Source of the DNA: Flavobacteriales bacterium | GTDB taxonomy: Bacteria > Bacteroidota > Bacteroidia > Flavobacteriales_C > GCA-002722245 | Direction: 5' to 3' | Assembly (NCBI GenBank): GCA_947444925.1 | Contig: CANFBW010000006.1 | Location: 20,533-84,532 of the forward strand | Length of the DNA: 64,000 bases | In this document: one piece after another, positions 52,141 to 62,771 of the stretch | Numbering within the stretch: position 1 is the stretch's first letter | Layout: the number at the start of each line of letters is the position of its first letter | The notes under the pieces: model-generated | Databases searched by the model: none | The model's input: the letters and a program-made list of their open reading frames with translations, nothing else | Told to the model about the DNA's origin: nothing | Translations under genes and position numbers: made by a program

Positions 52141-54218
52141 TTTGCTGAATTATTAAGATCTAATTTAACTTGGGCCAAAATCCCCAAACGAACATTCATT
52201 ATGTAATCGGCATAAAATTTTGCTGCTGTAGCTCCCGCATTGGCTGTGGCCAGTTTTGTAGCAACCACAATGTATTTTGCATTTTTCAATGTCCCTACCC
52301 TAACTTCGTCTACAACAATATCTGTGCGGGCAGCAGAAGCCGACAGCAATTCACCATTTACATCTACCAATGACGAAGGCACAACTTCTTTGTATCCATC
52401 GCTAAAAATAGAATCGAGCACAGCATGATTTTCATCTAAGAAATACATTTGCACATCAGCTTCAACAGGGTATTCGTTTAAAATATTGACACGCAAGGTT
52501 GCAGTGAGCACATTTTGAAAAGCCTCAACGGGAAAGGCAATGGTATCCTTAATCACCAAATTTGACACGCTGCCATACAGCGGCACATCAAGATCCATAG
52601 AAACATCAATGGCGCTAGAATCGGTAATGAAATTTACAGCAAAACCATTAGGATTCAATGTGCCTGTCATCCCATAAATTAATTTTGCAGGATTACTGCT
52701 CAAAACGGTGGTGACGTTGGTAGTACTTTTATCAATCAATATATTGGTTAGCGCAGTAGTACCTGCCGACACCGGACTATTGATCACGAGCGGGTTGGCA
52801 ATACCAGTAAACGGAATCGTTGCCCCAGCACCTGAAACCACCGACAAGGCCGACAAATCACCACTGATAGGAATACCTACCGAACTTTTAATTTTCAATG
52901 TCAATTTAGGATCGGCCAAAGAAATATTTCCACCCAAAGGACTTTTGAAGAAAGAAAAGTCCAAAGAATCTTTAGGTATCGTTAAGGCTTGCGTGCCGAG
53001 ATAGCCTTCGATGTAGGAGAAGTCTAAATTATCAATAGTAATCACTGCACTAACAGAATCGGTGGGACTGATGGGAACTGGGTTGCCAGAAGAAATAACA
53101 GATGCCACGAAGGTGGCAGGCAAATAATTCACTTGGCCACCACCCGCGGTGAGGTCAAAGGAATATCCCGTCAAATCAAAAGAACCAGATGCATTCGTAG
53201 ATGAAACGTGGTTAGAATTCAATGGAATAACTTTAGAAAACGGCACACCTTGCTTTGTTGCATATGGCAAAGTAATCGTAAGTTCGGCGGTCTCACGAAT
53301 ACCATAGTCAATGTTGTATGATATTTGTCCACCCTTTAAAACCAAGGTATTCAACTGTGCACCATTGGGCATTGTTAAGTTAGTATTGATTGTTTGATTG
53401 AGCACTTCCTGCGAAGGAAATACGGCGCTTGCAGAAGACACATTCAAATTTGCTGTAGTCAAATCCACCGTTAACGCATCACTAAATTTTATTGCGACGG
53501 GAGTTGGGATGGTACCTGGGGAACTAAAGGAAGCGATCACCACTTTCACATCACTGTTCATTGTTTTTCCAATTAAACTTGCATTTTTTGAAACACTTGC
53601 ACCAGCAGCAATACTCGGATAAACAAAAGTCGCTACCAGACCATTTCCAACTACATTTCGAATTTCAACGGTTAAGTTGGTGAGTTGTGTTGGCCAGTGA
53701 TTGGTAATGGCCATAGTCAAAGTTCCGGCAGAAAATGTAACGGAGCTGAATCCACTCAGAGTGGGCACCGCGACAGATCCTCCCGCTTGCGGTGGCACAG
53801 CTGGAAATGGAGCATTGTTGCCATTTGCAGCAGTCAAAGTTCCTTTTGCAGGATTGGCCATACCCGCCACCACAGTGCCCAAAGTAATAGAAGAAGTAGT
53901 ATTAATCGCTGGAATGGTAAAGGCTGCAAAGCCGAATTTTTTAGAAATGGACTGTGCTGGTATGCTGATCATTTCGGCAACATTGTATGAAAACAATGCT
54001 GCTGAATAGGTAAGATGCAACAACTTATTTTGATCACTTTTAATCAACGTGGTATCCACTGCTTTCAACAAATCACCAAGTATCAAATCGGTATTGATGA
54101 GCGGCGCAGCAATACCCGGGTTATAGCCCGTAGTATCGAGATTTTTTAAGTCGTATTTGTCTTTCACGCAAGAAGACAATAGAAGTGCAGGCAGAGCCAG
54201 TAGCAAGAGTCGTTTCAT
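52137..54218 (-). CDS. Large hypothetical lipoprotein
   Basis: MKRLLLLALPALLLSSCVKDKYDLKNL lipobox; ATGA overlap with downstream gene. Confidence 0.75.
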   Translation of the reverse strand: MKRLLLLALPALLLSSCVKDKYDLKNLDTTGYNPGIAAPLINTDLILGDLLKAVDTTLIKSDQNKLLHLTYSAALFSYNVAEMISIPAQSISKKFGFAAFTIPAINTTSSITLGTVVAGMANPAKGTLTAANGNNAPFPAVPPQAGGSVAVPTLSGFSSVTFSAGTLTMAITNHWPTQLTNLTVEIRNVVGNGLVATFVYPSIAAGASVSKNASLIGKTMNSDVKVVIASFSSPGTIPTPVAIKFSDALTVDLTTANLNVSSASAVFPSQEVLNQTINTNLTMPNGAQLNTLVLKGGQISYNIDYGIRETAELTITLPYATKQGVPFSKVIPLNSNHVSSTNASGSFDLTGYSFDLTAGGGQVNYLPATFVASVISSGNPVPISPTDSVSAVITIDNLDFSYIEGYLGTQALTIPKDSLDFSFFKSPLGGNISLADPKLTLKIKSSVGIPISGDLSALSVVSGAGATIPFTGIANPLVINSPVSAGTTALTNILIDKSTTNVTTVLSSNPAKLIYGMTGTLNPNGFAVNFITDSSAIDVSMDLDVPLYGSVSNLVIKDTIAFPVEAFQNVLTATLRVNILNEYPVEADVQMYFLDENHAVLDSIFSDGYKEVVPSSLVDVNGELLSASAARTDIVVDEVRVGTLKNAKYIVVATKLATANAGATAAKFYADYIMNVRLGILAQVKLDLNNSAK

Positions 54219-54279
54219 AATCAAAATTTCGTCAACTACACCTCGTACGACGAAACGCAAAGAAGGTTATCGGCAAGCA

Positions 54280-57024
54280 CTATTTAATTGTCAATGGATA
54301 GAAGTACAGGCTCCCTTTGTCGTCTCCAACAATAAATTCAGGAATAGCATCATTGTCCAAATCCTCAATTAAATAAGGGGATGCAGCCTCAATAGGGAAG
54401 CCATCAGAAAGCACACCTGTATTGTCGACGAGGTATACTTTATTTTTTAAATAATCAACATATCCCATGCGAAACGTTCCCTTGTTGACATTGTCAAAAT
54501 ACAATTTACCTCTAATGTCAGCTTCGCCCAAATCGACGGTAAAAATCTCCGCCTTACTTAATTTGTAGGCATAGATATTTTCCTCGTCACTGAAAATGAT
54601 ATCCTTTGCGCCATCACCATTGACATCTTCCAAATACCACGTGTGTTCGTCGCCAAAAGATTTAAAGGCAATTTTCTCCACAGTGCCATTCAAATACAAC
54701 AAGTGCAAAGTGCCGTCTTCGTCGGTATTGACCACTGCGCAACGGTCGAATGAAGCACCAGTCAACACTGCAAATTCATTGTTTTTAGATTTAGGCACTT
54801 TGCCTTTTACTTTCGCTTTTTCTTCACCTTTGCGGCCGATGACTTTCACATTCCCCGCGACATCCACCACCACGATGTAATCTTTACCAGCATAATTCAA
54901 ATACACTAATGCGCTTTTGATTTCTCTGGGCATGCCTTCAAATTCCCAGCCTTTAACAGCGGCACCACTTATTTCGTAATTCGTGATTTTACCATTGGCA
55001 AAAGGCACCAAAATACGGTAGTTCCTAGTTTTATCGTAATCTAGCACGGTGAGCGGCGCACTAGAGCGCACATTGAAATTCACAGGAAAACCGCGCACAT
55101 CGCCACCATTTCTATCAATCAAATACAGATGGTTCGGTGTGTTAAACAAATATTGCAACTTGCCGTTTTTATAGCAGTCGACTTGCTGAATTTCGCCTAA
55201 TATTTTTTCATTTAATTTTTTCTTCCACAATATTTTACCGCCCTTATTGATCAAATATAGATTGGTGGCATCGTCTTGCAAAATAATTTCTTTCTCCTTA
55301 TTCACATGGTTCAACATGCTTTGAGGGCGACGCGACAACGTGCTATCGAGTTTAATTTCAAGCAATGAAATAGATTTGCTTTCTACCTTTGGATTGTACT
55401 TCAGGTAAGCGGATGAGTAAAACAAATTTCCGTTTGAATTGATTTGGTAAGCCAATGCTTCAAACTTGCCAATACTGTCAAGGCGCGGCTCCATATTTTT
55501 GAAAAAAGCATTCGACGTAAATGGCTTCCACAAATTTTTGGCCATCTTAAAATTAAGATATGTCATGATGTTCGTATTGTCAGAAAACTGCTCCATAAAC
55601 TGAGTAAAGCGAGGATTTTTACCAAGCGTTTTGCCACTGATGTACGAATTGATAAAATGCTTGAGTGCCCCAGGTGTATTGGCAAAAACAACATACTCTT
55701 CAATCATGATGTAAAAGGAATTCTCAATAATTCCCGCCATATTTCCGAAGGCGCGAGGCAACAATCCAACGAGGCCTAAATCTTCAATTTTGTAGCCTTG
55801 AAATTCAACAAGATCGGCAGCCGGATTTGTTTTGGCTTGCATTTCCTTAAGCTTACTATCGGCGAGTTCCACGTCATTCACATGTATCACAAGATAGGCC
55901 GACTCTTTGTAATCTTCCGACGGCGACTGCGCCATCGTTAAACAAATTTCATTGCCCACCCAAGGATAAACATCGTCTTCAATATTGATGTCGTGCTCCA
56001 TCACCATATCGGTGAATTGTTTTTCAAATTCGTATAGCGTTTTTGTTCCTGCAAGATAATTTTTATAGCCTTTTTTAAAGTTTGAAAAATCTTCGATTCC
56101 GAAATACAAAAAGAACGCTGAATTTTCGGGAAGCACTGAAGTGACAGTAATTTTTTGAGGTTTTTGTCCCGAAAACAATTTCAAATAGGTGTTCACACTA
56201 TCCGGCTCATAACTCAAACCGTTCATCGTAAATCCATCATTTTTCAAATTAATATCGATTTCCGACCAAGTAGCAAAACTTGAAAAATCTTGTATCGCTG
56301 TTGCGAATTCCTCATTAACCAAAACGGTTAGTATATCTGGCAATCGTCGGTAATTCACAAATACATTTGCCGACGCGTTGGGGTCGGCAGCTTTAAACAC
56401 TTTCACAAAAGCAGTATTGGTAACCAACGGAGAACCATGCTTCAAATACCGAACTGCATCTTCTATTAACAAAGAGCTCGGACTGATTACAAGAATGCCA
56501 TCAGAAAAAGCAATGGAATGACCTCGTCCACTTCTACTATCGATACTTTCAAATATTTCAACTCCTTCATAAATCTTTGAAAAAGTTTTAATAGCAGTAT
56601 CCCCCCTATTGATCACCGCTTGAAATTCTTTCAGAACAGAAGCATCTTTGCACTGAAAAGAAAAAAGCACCGAACATTCGTGCACCCCTGTTTTATGCAA
56701 AGACAAAAATGCAGGCTCACCCTCGAGCAAGCTGCGCAACTTGGCGCTTTTTTTGAATGCTATTGAAAAATAAGTGATTTGACTATCAAGGGCCACAATG
56801 CCTGAAAAAGCCGACAAATCTTTCCAGTATTCGGCTTTGTTCTTAATGTCGTTCCATTTTGCGAAAGGATCAGACGCACGAATGATCAATCCTGCGCTTT
56901 CAGGAATGGCGTTGAGCGTCAACTGTACTTTAACATCAGATTCCGTTTCGACGTAAAAATAAGCGAGCGCACCTGCAACAGCAAGGGCAGCTATAATTAA
57001 AACAATGACAATTCGTTGAGACAT
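54280..57024 (-). CDS. DUF3352-like protein with C-terminal propeller/FG-GAP-like region
   Basis: N-terminal TM; IPESAGLIIRASDPFAKWNDI; C-terminal LEDVNGDGAKDIIFSDEENIYAY and LIEDLDNDAIPEFIVGDDKGSLYFY. Confidence 0.65.
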   Translation of the reverse strand: MSQRIVIVLIIAALAVAGALAYFYVETESDVKVQLTLNAIPESAGLIIRASDPFAKWNDIKNKAEYWKDLSAFSGIVALDSQITYFSIAFKKSAKLRSLLEGEPAFLSLHKTGVHECSVLFSFQCKDASVLKEFQAVINRGDTAIKTFSKIYEGVEIFESIDSRSGRGHSIAFSDGILVISPSSLLIEDAVRYLKHGSPLVTNTAFVKVFKAADPNASANVFVNYRRLPDILTVLVNEEFATAIQDFSSFATWSEIDINLKNDGFTMNGLSYEPDSVNTYLKLFSGQKPQKITVTSVLPENSAFFLYFGIEDFSNFKKGYKNYLAGTKTLYEFEKQFTDMVMEHDINIEDDVYPWVGNEICLTMAQSPSEDYKESAYLVIHVNDVELADSKLKEMQAKTNPAADLVEFQGYKIEDLGLVGLLPRAFGNMAGIIENSFYIMIEEYVVFANTPGALKHFINSYISGKTLGKNPRFTQFMEQFSDNTNIMTYLNFKMAKNLWKPFTSNAFFKNMEPRLDSIGKFEALAYQINSNGNLFYSSAYLKYNPKVESKSISLLEIKLDSTLSRRPQSMLNHVNKEKEIILQDDATNLYLINKGGKILWKKKLNEKILGEIQQVDCYKNGKLQYLFNTPNHLYLIDRNGGDVRGFPVNFNVRSSAPLTVLDYDKTRNYRILVPFANGKITNYEISGAAVKGWEFEGMPREIKSALVYLNYAGKDYIVVVDVAGNVKVIGRKGEEKAKVKGKVPKSKNNEFAVLTGASFDRCAVVNTDEDGTLHLLYLNGTVEKIAFKSFGDEHTWYLEDVNGDGAKDIIFSDEENIYAYKLSKAEIFTVDLGEADIRGKLYFDNVNKGTFRMGYVDYLKNKVYLVDNTGVLSDGFPIEAASPYLIEDLDNDAIPEFIVGDDKGSLYFYPLTIK

Positions 57025-57104
57025 GCAGCGTATATTTCGAATTACAAAAATATAGCGATAAAAGGCAAATGCCCTTGCTGCCGGCAATACTTATAAACAA
57101 AGCC

Positions 57105-57710
57105 CTATTCAAAAAGCGACAATTGCTCTCCTTGAGGCAACAGCGCAAACGACATTCGGTGAAAAGGCGTTGCACCAAAACAGCGAATTGCCTCGCGGTG
57201 CTGCTTGGTAGGATATCCTTTGTTTACAGCCCATCCATAAGCAGGATAGTCAAGCGAAAGGTTTTCCATAAAAGCGTCACGCTCTGTTTTCGCCAAAATA
57301 GAAGCTGCAGCTATGCTGAGGTATTTTCCGTCACCCTGAACAATGCATTGATGCTCTATTTCAGGGTATTTTTTAAAACGATTTCCATCAATGAGCAACA
57401 ATTCCGGCTTTAACGTCAATTGATCTACAGCTCTGTGCATGGCCAAAAACGAAGCATTAAGTATATTGATCTCATCAATCTCACTGTGGCTCACCGAAGC
57501 GATATGCCATGCCACTGCATCTTTCAGTACTTCGTCACGCAAAATCAAACGCTTTTTTTCGTTTAGTTTTTTGGAGTCGTCGAGCATTTTGTTTTTATAC
57601 TTGGGCGGAAGTATTACTGCAGCCGCGAATACTGGTCCGGCCAAACATCCGCGACCGGCTTCATCACAACCGGCTTCAACAATACCCTTTTTAAAATAGG
57701 ACTTTAGCAT
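57105..57710 (-). CDS. rnhB: Ribonuclease HII
   Basis: EAGCDEAGRGCLAGPVFAAAVILP; ASILAKTERD. Confidence 0.96.
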   Translation of the reverse strand: MLKSYFKKGIVEAGCDEAGRGCLAGPVFAAAVILPPKYKNKMLDDSKKLNEKKRLILRDEVLKDAVAWHIASVSHSEIDEINILNASFLAMHRAVDQLTLKPELLLIDGNRFKKYPEIEHQCIVQGDGKYLSIAAASILAKTERDAFMENLSLDYPAYGWAVNKGYPTKQHREAIRCFGATPFHRMSFALLPQGEQLSLFE

Positions 57711-57850
57711 TCAACAAAACTATATATTTTTAGCAATTTGTTATTGAAAAACTCAATAAAAACAACATTCTAGGATAGGTTTAACAAATTATTGCTGTGC
57801 TCAAAAATATGTGCTAATTTCCCACACTCAAATTTTAAAAACAAAATACC

Positions 57851-58405
57851 ATGCAGATCGACATTAAAAAGAAAAAAATCAATAAGACACTCATAATGTT
57901 AACTATTGGCTCGCTCCTTCTTGCCGGTTGCGGAAAAAAGGAAAGCAAAGAAGAAGGCGTGATTTTCAACAATGATTTTGAAGCCACTCTGGGATGGATT
58001 GAAAATGTAAATGGCGTAGTTCGCGGAGAAGCACATTCAGGAAACTTTTTATGCAAAACCGACACGCTTGGACCTTATGGAAACACCTTCACTCTTGAAT
58101 TGAATAAGAGCAGCGACAAGCCGTTGAAAAAAGTGTCGGCTAGCGTTTGGATGCTAAAAAGCACTGATGCTGCGGAAGGCGTGCTCGTTATTGAAATATC
58201 TAATAAGGACAAAAAAAGTTTGGCCTATATTTCTTCTTTGACAAAAGGCGTTGCGAACAGCACGCATGAATGGACAAACATTGAAGCCTTTTCCGATCTT
58301 ACCAAAAAAGATTTAAACAATCCAAGCAATAAAATCACTGTTGTTTTCATAAACACAAGCAAAGACAGAATTGATATAGACGATGTCAAAATCAAATTTG
58401 AATAA
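57851..58405 (+). CDS. Hypothetical lipoprotein
   Basis: IGSLLLAGCGKKESK lipobox; C-terminal jelly-roll-like DRIDIDDVKIKFE. Confidence 0.7.
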   Translation: MQIDIKKKKINKTLIMLTIGSLLLAGCGKKESKEEGVIFNNDFEATLGWIENVNGVVRGEAHSGNFLCKTDTLGPYGNTFTLELNKSSDKPLKKVSASVWMLKSTDAAEGVLVIEISNKDKKSLAYISSLTKGVANSTHEWTNIEAFSDLTKKDLNNPSNKITVVFINTSKDRIDIDDVKIKFE

Positions 58406-58410
58406 CATTT

Positions 58411-58440
58411 AAAAAAGATGCTGAAAAGCATCTTTTTTTT
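58411..58440. terminator. Rho-independent terminator with GAAA tetraloop
   Basis: AAAAAAGATGCT-GAAA-AGCATCTTTTTTTT. Confidence 0.93.
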
Positions 58441-58470
58441 TGCACCAAAAGAGCCATCAACGGTTCGTTA

Positions 58471-59898
58471 CTACTTAGCCGTGTTATACAAAACAAATCC
58501 TTTTCCTATCGCATCATAATTCGCAACCGCTTTGCATAAACCAAGGTGGAGCGAATCGATTTTATTTTCAGGAGCCGTAAAATCCTGAATGATGTATTTG
58601 TGTTTATTGAATTCTTTTAAAACAGGTGAAAAATCCAATCCCACGCAAGCTTTTCCACCTGCAAAATCAGGATACAGGTGCATATAAATAGACTTTTCCT
58701 TTAAGTATTTACTCTCAAAAGAATCAGCGATTGCAATCACCAAACGGTACTTAAAAGGTTCTTTAAGTGAAATTAAATACACCGACTCAATTGTCATTTT
58801 TGACGTAAGAACTTTGCTTCCAAGCAGCTTTCTACTATTACCAAGTTCGTTCAAATGAAGCAACTGTACTTCAATGACATCACTCATCCGCGCAATCCAC
58901 TCTTTTTCTGCCCTTCTGTTTGGCAGCACAGCACCGTATTTTTCGCCAATAAATTCGGCCAAATACGCACTTGACATGAGCGCACCATCAATACTAATGT
59001 GTTGATTTTTGTGAACTACGTTTTCAAAGCAATTACTACTGTAATGCAATTGGTTGTTGAGTAAATTGAAATCAACAAAAGGAATACTATTCCTATCGGC
59101 ATTTGCGAGTAATGCGGCGTGTTTGTATTTGTACTCCTTACTCAACAAATCATAGTAGGTCGGTGCCAGAGTATAGACCAAAGAAAAATTGTTTTCCTTT
59201 GCTAACTCCACAAATAGTTTTAAATACACTTCGTTTAAATAATCAATTTTGTAGTGCACATAATCTAAAGTATCGGTAACAGCGCCAGCATCGTACTCCT
59301 TCACACAATTATCGTCCATGGCACTTAACACAGGTTGAAATCCCCTGGTATTTGAATGTTGACTTTTATAATAATTTTTATCATTTAGAAGTGAGTCTCT
59401 AATTTTCCAATTGTCATGATTTCTAATCGATGGAAAAAGACAATGGATATAATCAGAAGGAGGGCGACAACTTGCAATGGCTTGCATTTTATTCAAAGAA
59501 AAAGAATAACCATCCAAAGTAGCATAAACCCATATACTGCTGGTGTCCGAATAAAAAGAAGGCAACAAAGCAAAGAGTTCCAGTACCACAATTTTTGGCT
59601 TTTGAGTTTTTAATGCTTCCTTTAAATTATAGTAGCACAACTCTAAATTATTGGCATCAAAAGAGAGATTAAAACTATTGGTTCCCAACTTATTGTCAAT
59701 AATCGCGGGATCGAAACAAGCATACGAATGTGAATTACCAATAAAAAGAATGTCTACTGAATTTTCTTTCAATTCATTAAACTCTTCCCATCGGTTGTAT
59801 GGTGAATATTGCGGCGTTAATGTAGGCCCCATGACCAACACCAAAGCAACAAAAAGAAGTCCAAGCAGCACTATTTTTGCAATTGCTTTCCCCATCAA
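58471..59898 (-). CDS. SGNH/DUF1574-like membrane-anchored protein, partner of MBOAT acyltransferase
   Basis: N-terminal TM; VDILFIGNSHSYACFDPAII (GxSxS-type block I); overlaps stop of MBOAT gene. Confidence 0.7.
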   Translation of the reverse strand: MMGKAIAKIVLLGLLFVALVLVMGPTLTPQYSPYNRWEEFNELKENSVDILFIGNSHSYACFDPAIIDNKLGTNSFNLSFDANNLELCYYNLKEALKTQKPKIVVLELFALLPSFYSDTSSIWVYATLDGYSFSLNKMQAIASCRPPSDYIHCLFPSIRNHDNWKIRDSLLNDKNYYKSQHSNTRGFQPVLSAMDDNCVKEYDAGAVTDTLDYVHYKIDYLNEVYLKLFVELAKENNFSLVYTLAPTYYDLLSKEYKYKHAALLANADRNSIPFVDFNLLNNQLHYSSNCFENVVHKNQHISIDGALMSSAYLAEFIGEKYGAVLPNRRAEKEWIARMSDVIEVQLLHLNELGNSRKLLGSKVLTSKMTIESVYLISLKEPFKYRLVIAIADSFESKYLKEKSIYMHLYPDFAGGKACVGLDFSPVLKEFNKHKYIIQDFTAPENKIDSLHLGLCKAVANYDAIGKGFVLYNTAK

Positions 59899-61361
59899 AA
59901 TTGAAAATAAATGAATTTACCATCACTGTAATTTTGGTACTTCCCAAAATAAACAATCAGCACTAAAAAGGCAAAATAAACAGTCCAACGCAGTACTGCC
60001 GGAGCCTGCAAAATCTTACGTTTCAATGCATGTTTTCGCTGAAAAAACTCAATCAACGCCAACACCAAAATCGAAAGTAGGGCAACTGAAAAATCTGCCT
60101 TATCCAATCCATGAGAATACAAAGATCCATTACTGAAATCCATATAATCAATGTAGCCCAAATTACCTGCTACATATAGCGCGTCCGCAAAAGTTTTGGC
60201 TCTGAAAAATATCCATGCGAACGACACCAGACCTAGGGTAAGAAAAGCGCCAGACATTCGAAGGAAAAAAGAACTTGCGTCAATTTTAAAAAATGCAAAC
60301 ACTGAATTTTTAAAAGGACGGATGACACTTTCTACAAGTTGAAATACACCATGCAGCAACCCCCAAAACAAAAAATTCCAACTTGCTCCATGCCACAAAC
60401 CACTTAATAAAAAAACAAGCAAAACATTGCTGTTCTTTCTCCATGCTAAAACACGATTCCCCCCTAATGGAATGTATACATAATCTCGAAACCAGGTACT
60501 TAATGAAATGTGCCACCGGCGCCAAAACTCGCCTATCGATTTTGAAAAATAAGGTCGATTAAAATTTGTCATCAAATCAAACCCCATCACTTTGGCAGAT
60601 CCAATTGCAATATCAGAGTAGCCCGAGAAATCACAATATATTTGTACCGCAAAAAACAATGTAGCAACAATCAAAGGCACTCCCGCGAGATCACCTAAGT
60701 CACCATAAACACTGTTTACAAAAATAGAAAGCCGATCAGCAATCACGATTTTTTTAAAAACCCCCCACAACATTAGCAAAAGTCCGCTCCTTAAATTTTC
60801 GTAGTTAAACTTTTTTTCTTCTCGAAATTGCGGCAATATATTCTGAGGACGCTCAATTGGTCCTGCCACCAGTTGCGGATAAAACATTACGTATAAAGCA
60901 TAGATCCCAAAATGCTTTTCCGCTTTTTGATTTCCGCGGTAAACCTCAATAGTATAGCTCATCGCTTGAAAAGTGTGAAAAGACAAACCAACGGGCAATA
61001 GAATACTGAGCAAAGGCAAGCGCGATACATCATTCACTTCAAAACCCAACAAATCGTTTACATTTTCAATAAAGAAATTGTAGTACTTAAACACACAAAG
61101 AAAACCCACATTCACTACAATACTCAGAATCAAAACGGCTTTCCTTGTTTTTGCAGCCAGCGTTTTCTCTATCATTATTCCCGCAAAGAAATCAACGATG
61201 ATCGTCACAAAAAGGATGGCGATGTAAACCGGTATAAAAAACATGTAAAAGATGCAACTCGCCAGCAAAAGCAGCATCCATCGGTAGCGGTGCGGAAGCA
61301 TAAAATACAACAGCGTAACGATGGGAAAGAAAAACAAAAACTCAATTGAATTAAAAAGCAT
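59895..61361 (-). CDS. MBOAT family O-acyltransferase (AlgI-like)
   Basis: MLFNSIEFLFFFPIVTLLYFMLPHRYRWMLLLLASCIFYM; FWRRWHISLSTWFRDYVYIPLGGNR; LLSGLWHGASWNFLFWGLLHG. Confidence 0.95.
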   Translation of the reverse strand: MLFNSIEFLFFFPIVTLLYFMLPHRYRWMLLLLASCIFYMFFIPVYIAILFVTIIVDFFAGIMIEKTLAAKTRKAVLILSIVVNVGFLCVFKYYNFFIENVNDLLGFEVNDVSRLPLLSILLPVGLSFHTFQAMSYTIEVYRGNQKAEKHFGIYALYVMFYPQLVAGPIERPQNILPQFREEKKFNYENLRSGLLLMLWGVFKKIVIADRLSIFVNSVYGDLGDLAGVPLIVATLFFAVQIYCDFSGYSDIAIGSAKVMGFDLMTNFNRPYFSKSIGEFWRRWHISLSTWFRDYVYIPLGGNRVLAWRKNSNVLLVFLLSGLWHGASWNFLFWGLLHGVFQLVESVIRPFKNSVFAFFKIDASSFFLRMSGAFLTLGLVSFAWIFFRAKTFADALYVAGNLGYIDYMDFSNGSLYSHGLDKADFSVALLSILVLALIEFFQRKHALKRKILQAPAVLRWTVYFAFLVLIVYFGKYQNYSDGKFIYFQF

Positions 61362-61427
61362 TGCTGACTATTGGTTTAATTCGTGATAGGGAAGGCAAAC
61401 CGCAAACAATCGAAAGTGAAACACAAA

Positions 61428-62771
61428 TCAATCTCTCTCACCATTGCGTGCTTTTTCATAATCTACAGTCTCCACATGTTCAAAAACACTCGCCGGTACA
61501 TTTCCTCTGTTCCATTCGCCAAACACACCCCAATACACTTCTTCTGTTACTCCATCCCAATGTAAAATATTGCTCTTATACTGCCAACATTGGCAAATAT
61601 TGAGATAGGCAAAAAACAAAACAAAGGGCACCAATATAAATCGCAACACCTTTTTTTGCCACATCATTGTATAAAAAGCTGCCATAGGCAAGGCAAAAAG
61701 AGGATAACTTTGTATGAGGGCGCGCATACCAAAACAACCGCCATACCACCAGCACCACCAGCATGACAGCAAATAAATTATCAGCACCGTGTAAGTAATC
61801 ATACCCAAGGAAAATTGCTTGATCTTTTTCATCTGAAAAAAACCAATCAAAGCAAAAATCATAACAGGAGTATACAGCAACCACCCTTTTCTGTAGCTAA
61901 AAAGCAGATTCATAATCTGAGGATCATCAAAAAAGAATCGTTCACTGTCACCATATGAAAAATACAAATACTGCCCTGTAGCCCACTTCCAATAGATCAA
62001 TTGCGGAATGATAGGAAGCCAAAAAAAACAAAATGCACCAATAAGTTGAAGATAATTCGATTTGATCAAATGCATTTTATGCAAGAAAGTTTCTTTTGAC
62101 GAAATGCCGTACAATAGCGGAATGAGCGCAATCAACACATCTAAAGGTCTGATCACCGCAATGAGTCCAATTAAAAAACCAATGCCCAACATTGTTGTTG
62201 CTTTTTGGTTTTGATGCCACTTCACCACCAATAAAAGCAGAAGCGAAAACAAGAAAAACAAATATCCATGCGACAACAGCGGCCATGCTAAAGTGTAGTA
62301 AAATAAATTAGTGGCGCAAAAAATAGAAAACAAAGTAAGTGCTGTTGGCCATTCGGCAAAGAAAATTAAAAGCAATTTCCTCAGAAAAAAAAGTCCCAAC
62401 AAACAGTAAATAATGCTTCCCCAATAAACACTGTAGGCGTATGGTTTTGAATAGCCATCAGCCAAATATTTATCACTGTTACTAGCCACCAAATGGCCAA
62501 TACCAAAAAAAGGTGCATACATATAAGCCATTCCCATTGACACTTTTGGAACTGGGATTCCATTTGGTTGAAACAGCCAATAGCCATTTGGGAAATGAAA
62601 AGTAAGGTCTTGTTCGATCACTGTCGCCACCAAATAACTATAGTACTGATCAGCATCAGAGAAAAAAGGATGCCCTCCCTTAAAATCCTTCCAAGTATTA
62701 TAATTCGTTGAAGAGAAGAGTAAAATCACCATCAACACAATGGCGGAGGGACTTTTAAATATTTTTTTCAT
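61428..62771 (-). CDS. Integral membrane protein, GT-C-type glycosyltransferase-like
   Basis: Many TM segments; GHPFFSDADQYYSYLVA, SHGYLFFLFSL, RPLDVLIALIPLLYG. Confidence 0.55.
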   Translation of the reverse strand: MKKIFKSPSAIVLMVILLFSSTNYNTWKDFKGGHPFFSDADQYYSYLVATVIEQDLTFHFPNGYWLFQPNGIPVPKVSMGMAYMYAPFFGIGHLVASNSDKYLADGYSKPYAYSVYWGSIIYCLLGLFFLRKLLLIFFAEWPTALTLFSIFCATNLFYYTLAWPLLSHGYLFFLFSLLLLLVVKWHQNQKATTMLGIGFLIGLIAVIRPLDVLIALIPLLYGISSKETFLHKMHLIKSNYLQLIGAFCFFWLPIIPQLIYWKWATGQYLYFSYGDSERFFFDDPQIMNLLFSYRKGWLLYTPVMIFALIGFFQMKKIKQFSLGMITYTVLIIYLLSCWWCWWYGGCFGMRALIQSYPLFALPMAAFYTMMWQKKVLRFILVPFVLFFAYLNICQCWQYKSNILHWDGVTEEVYWGVFGEWNRGNVPASVFEHVETVDYEKARNGERD

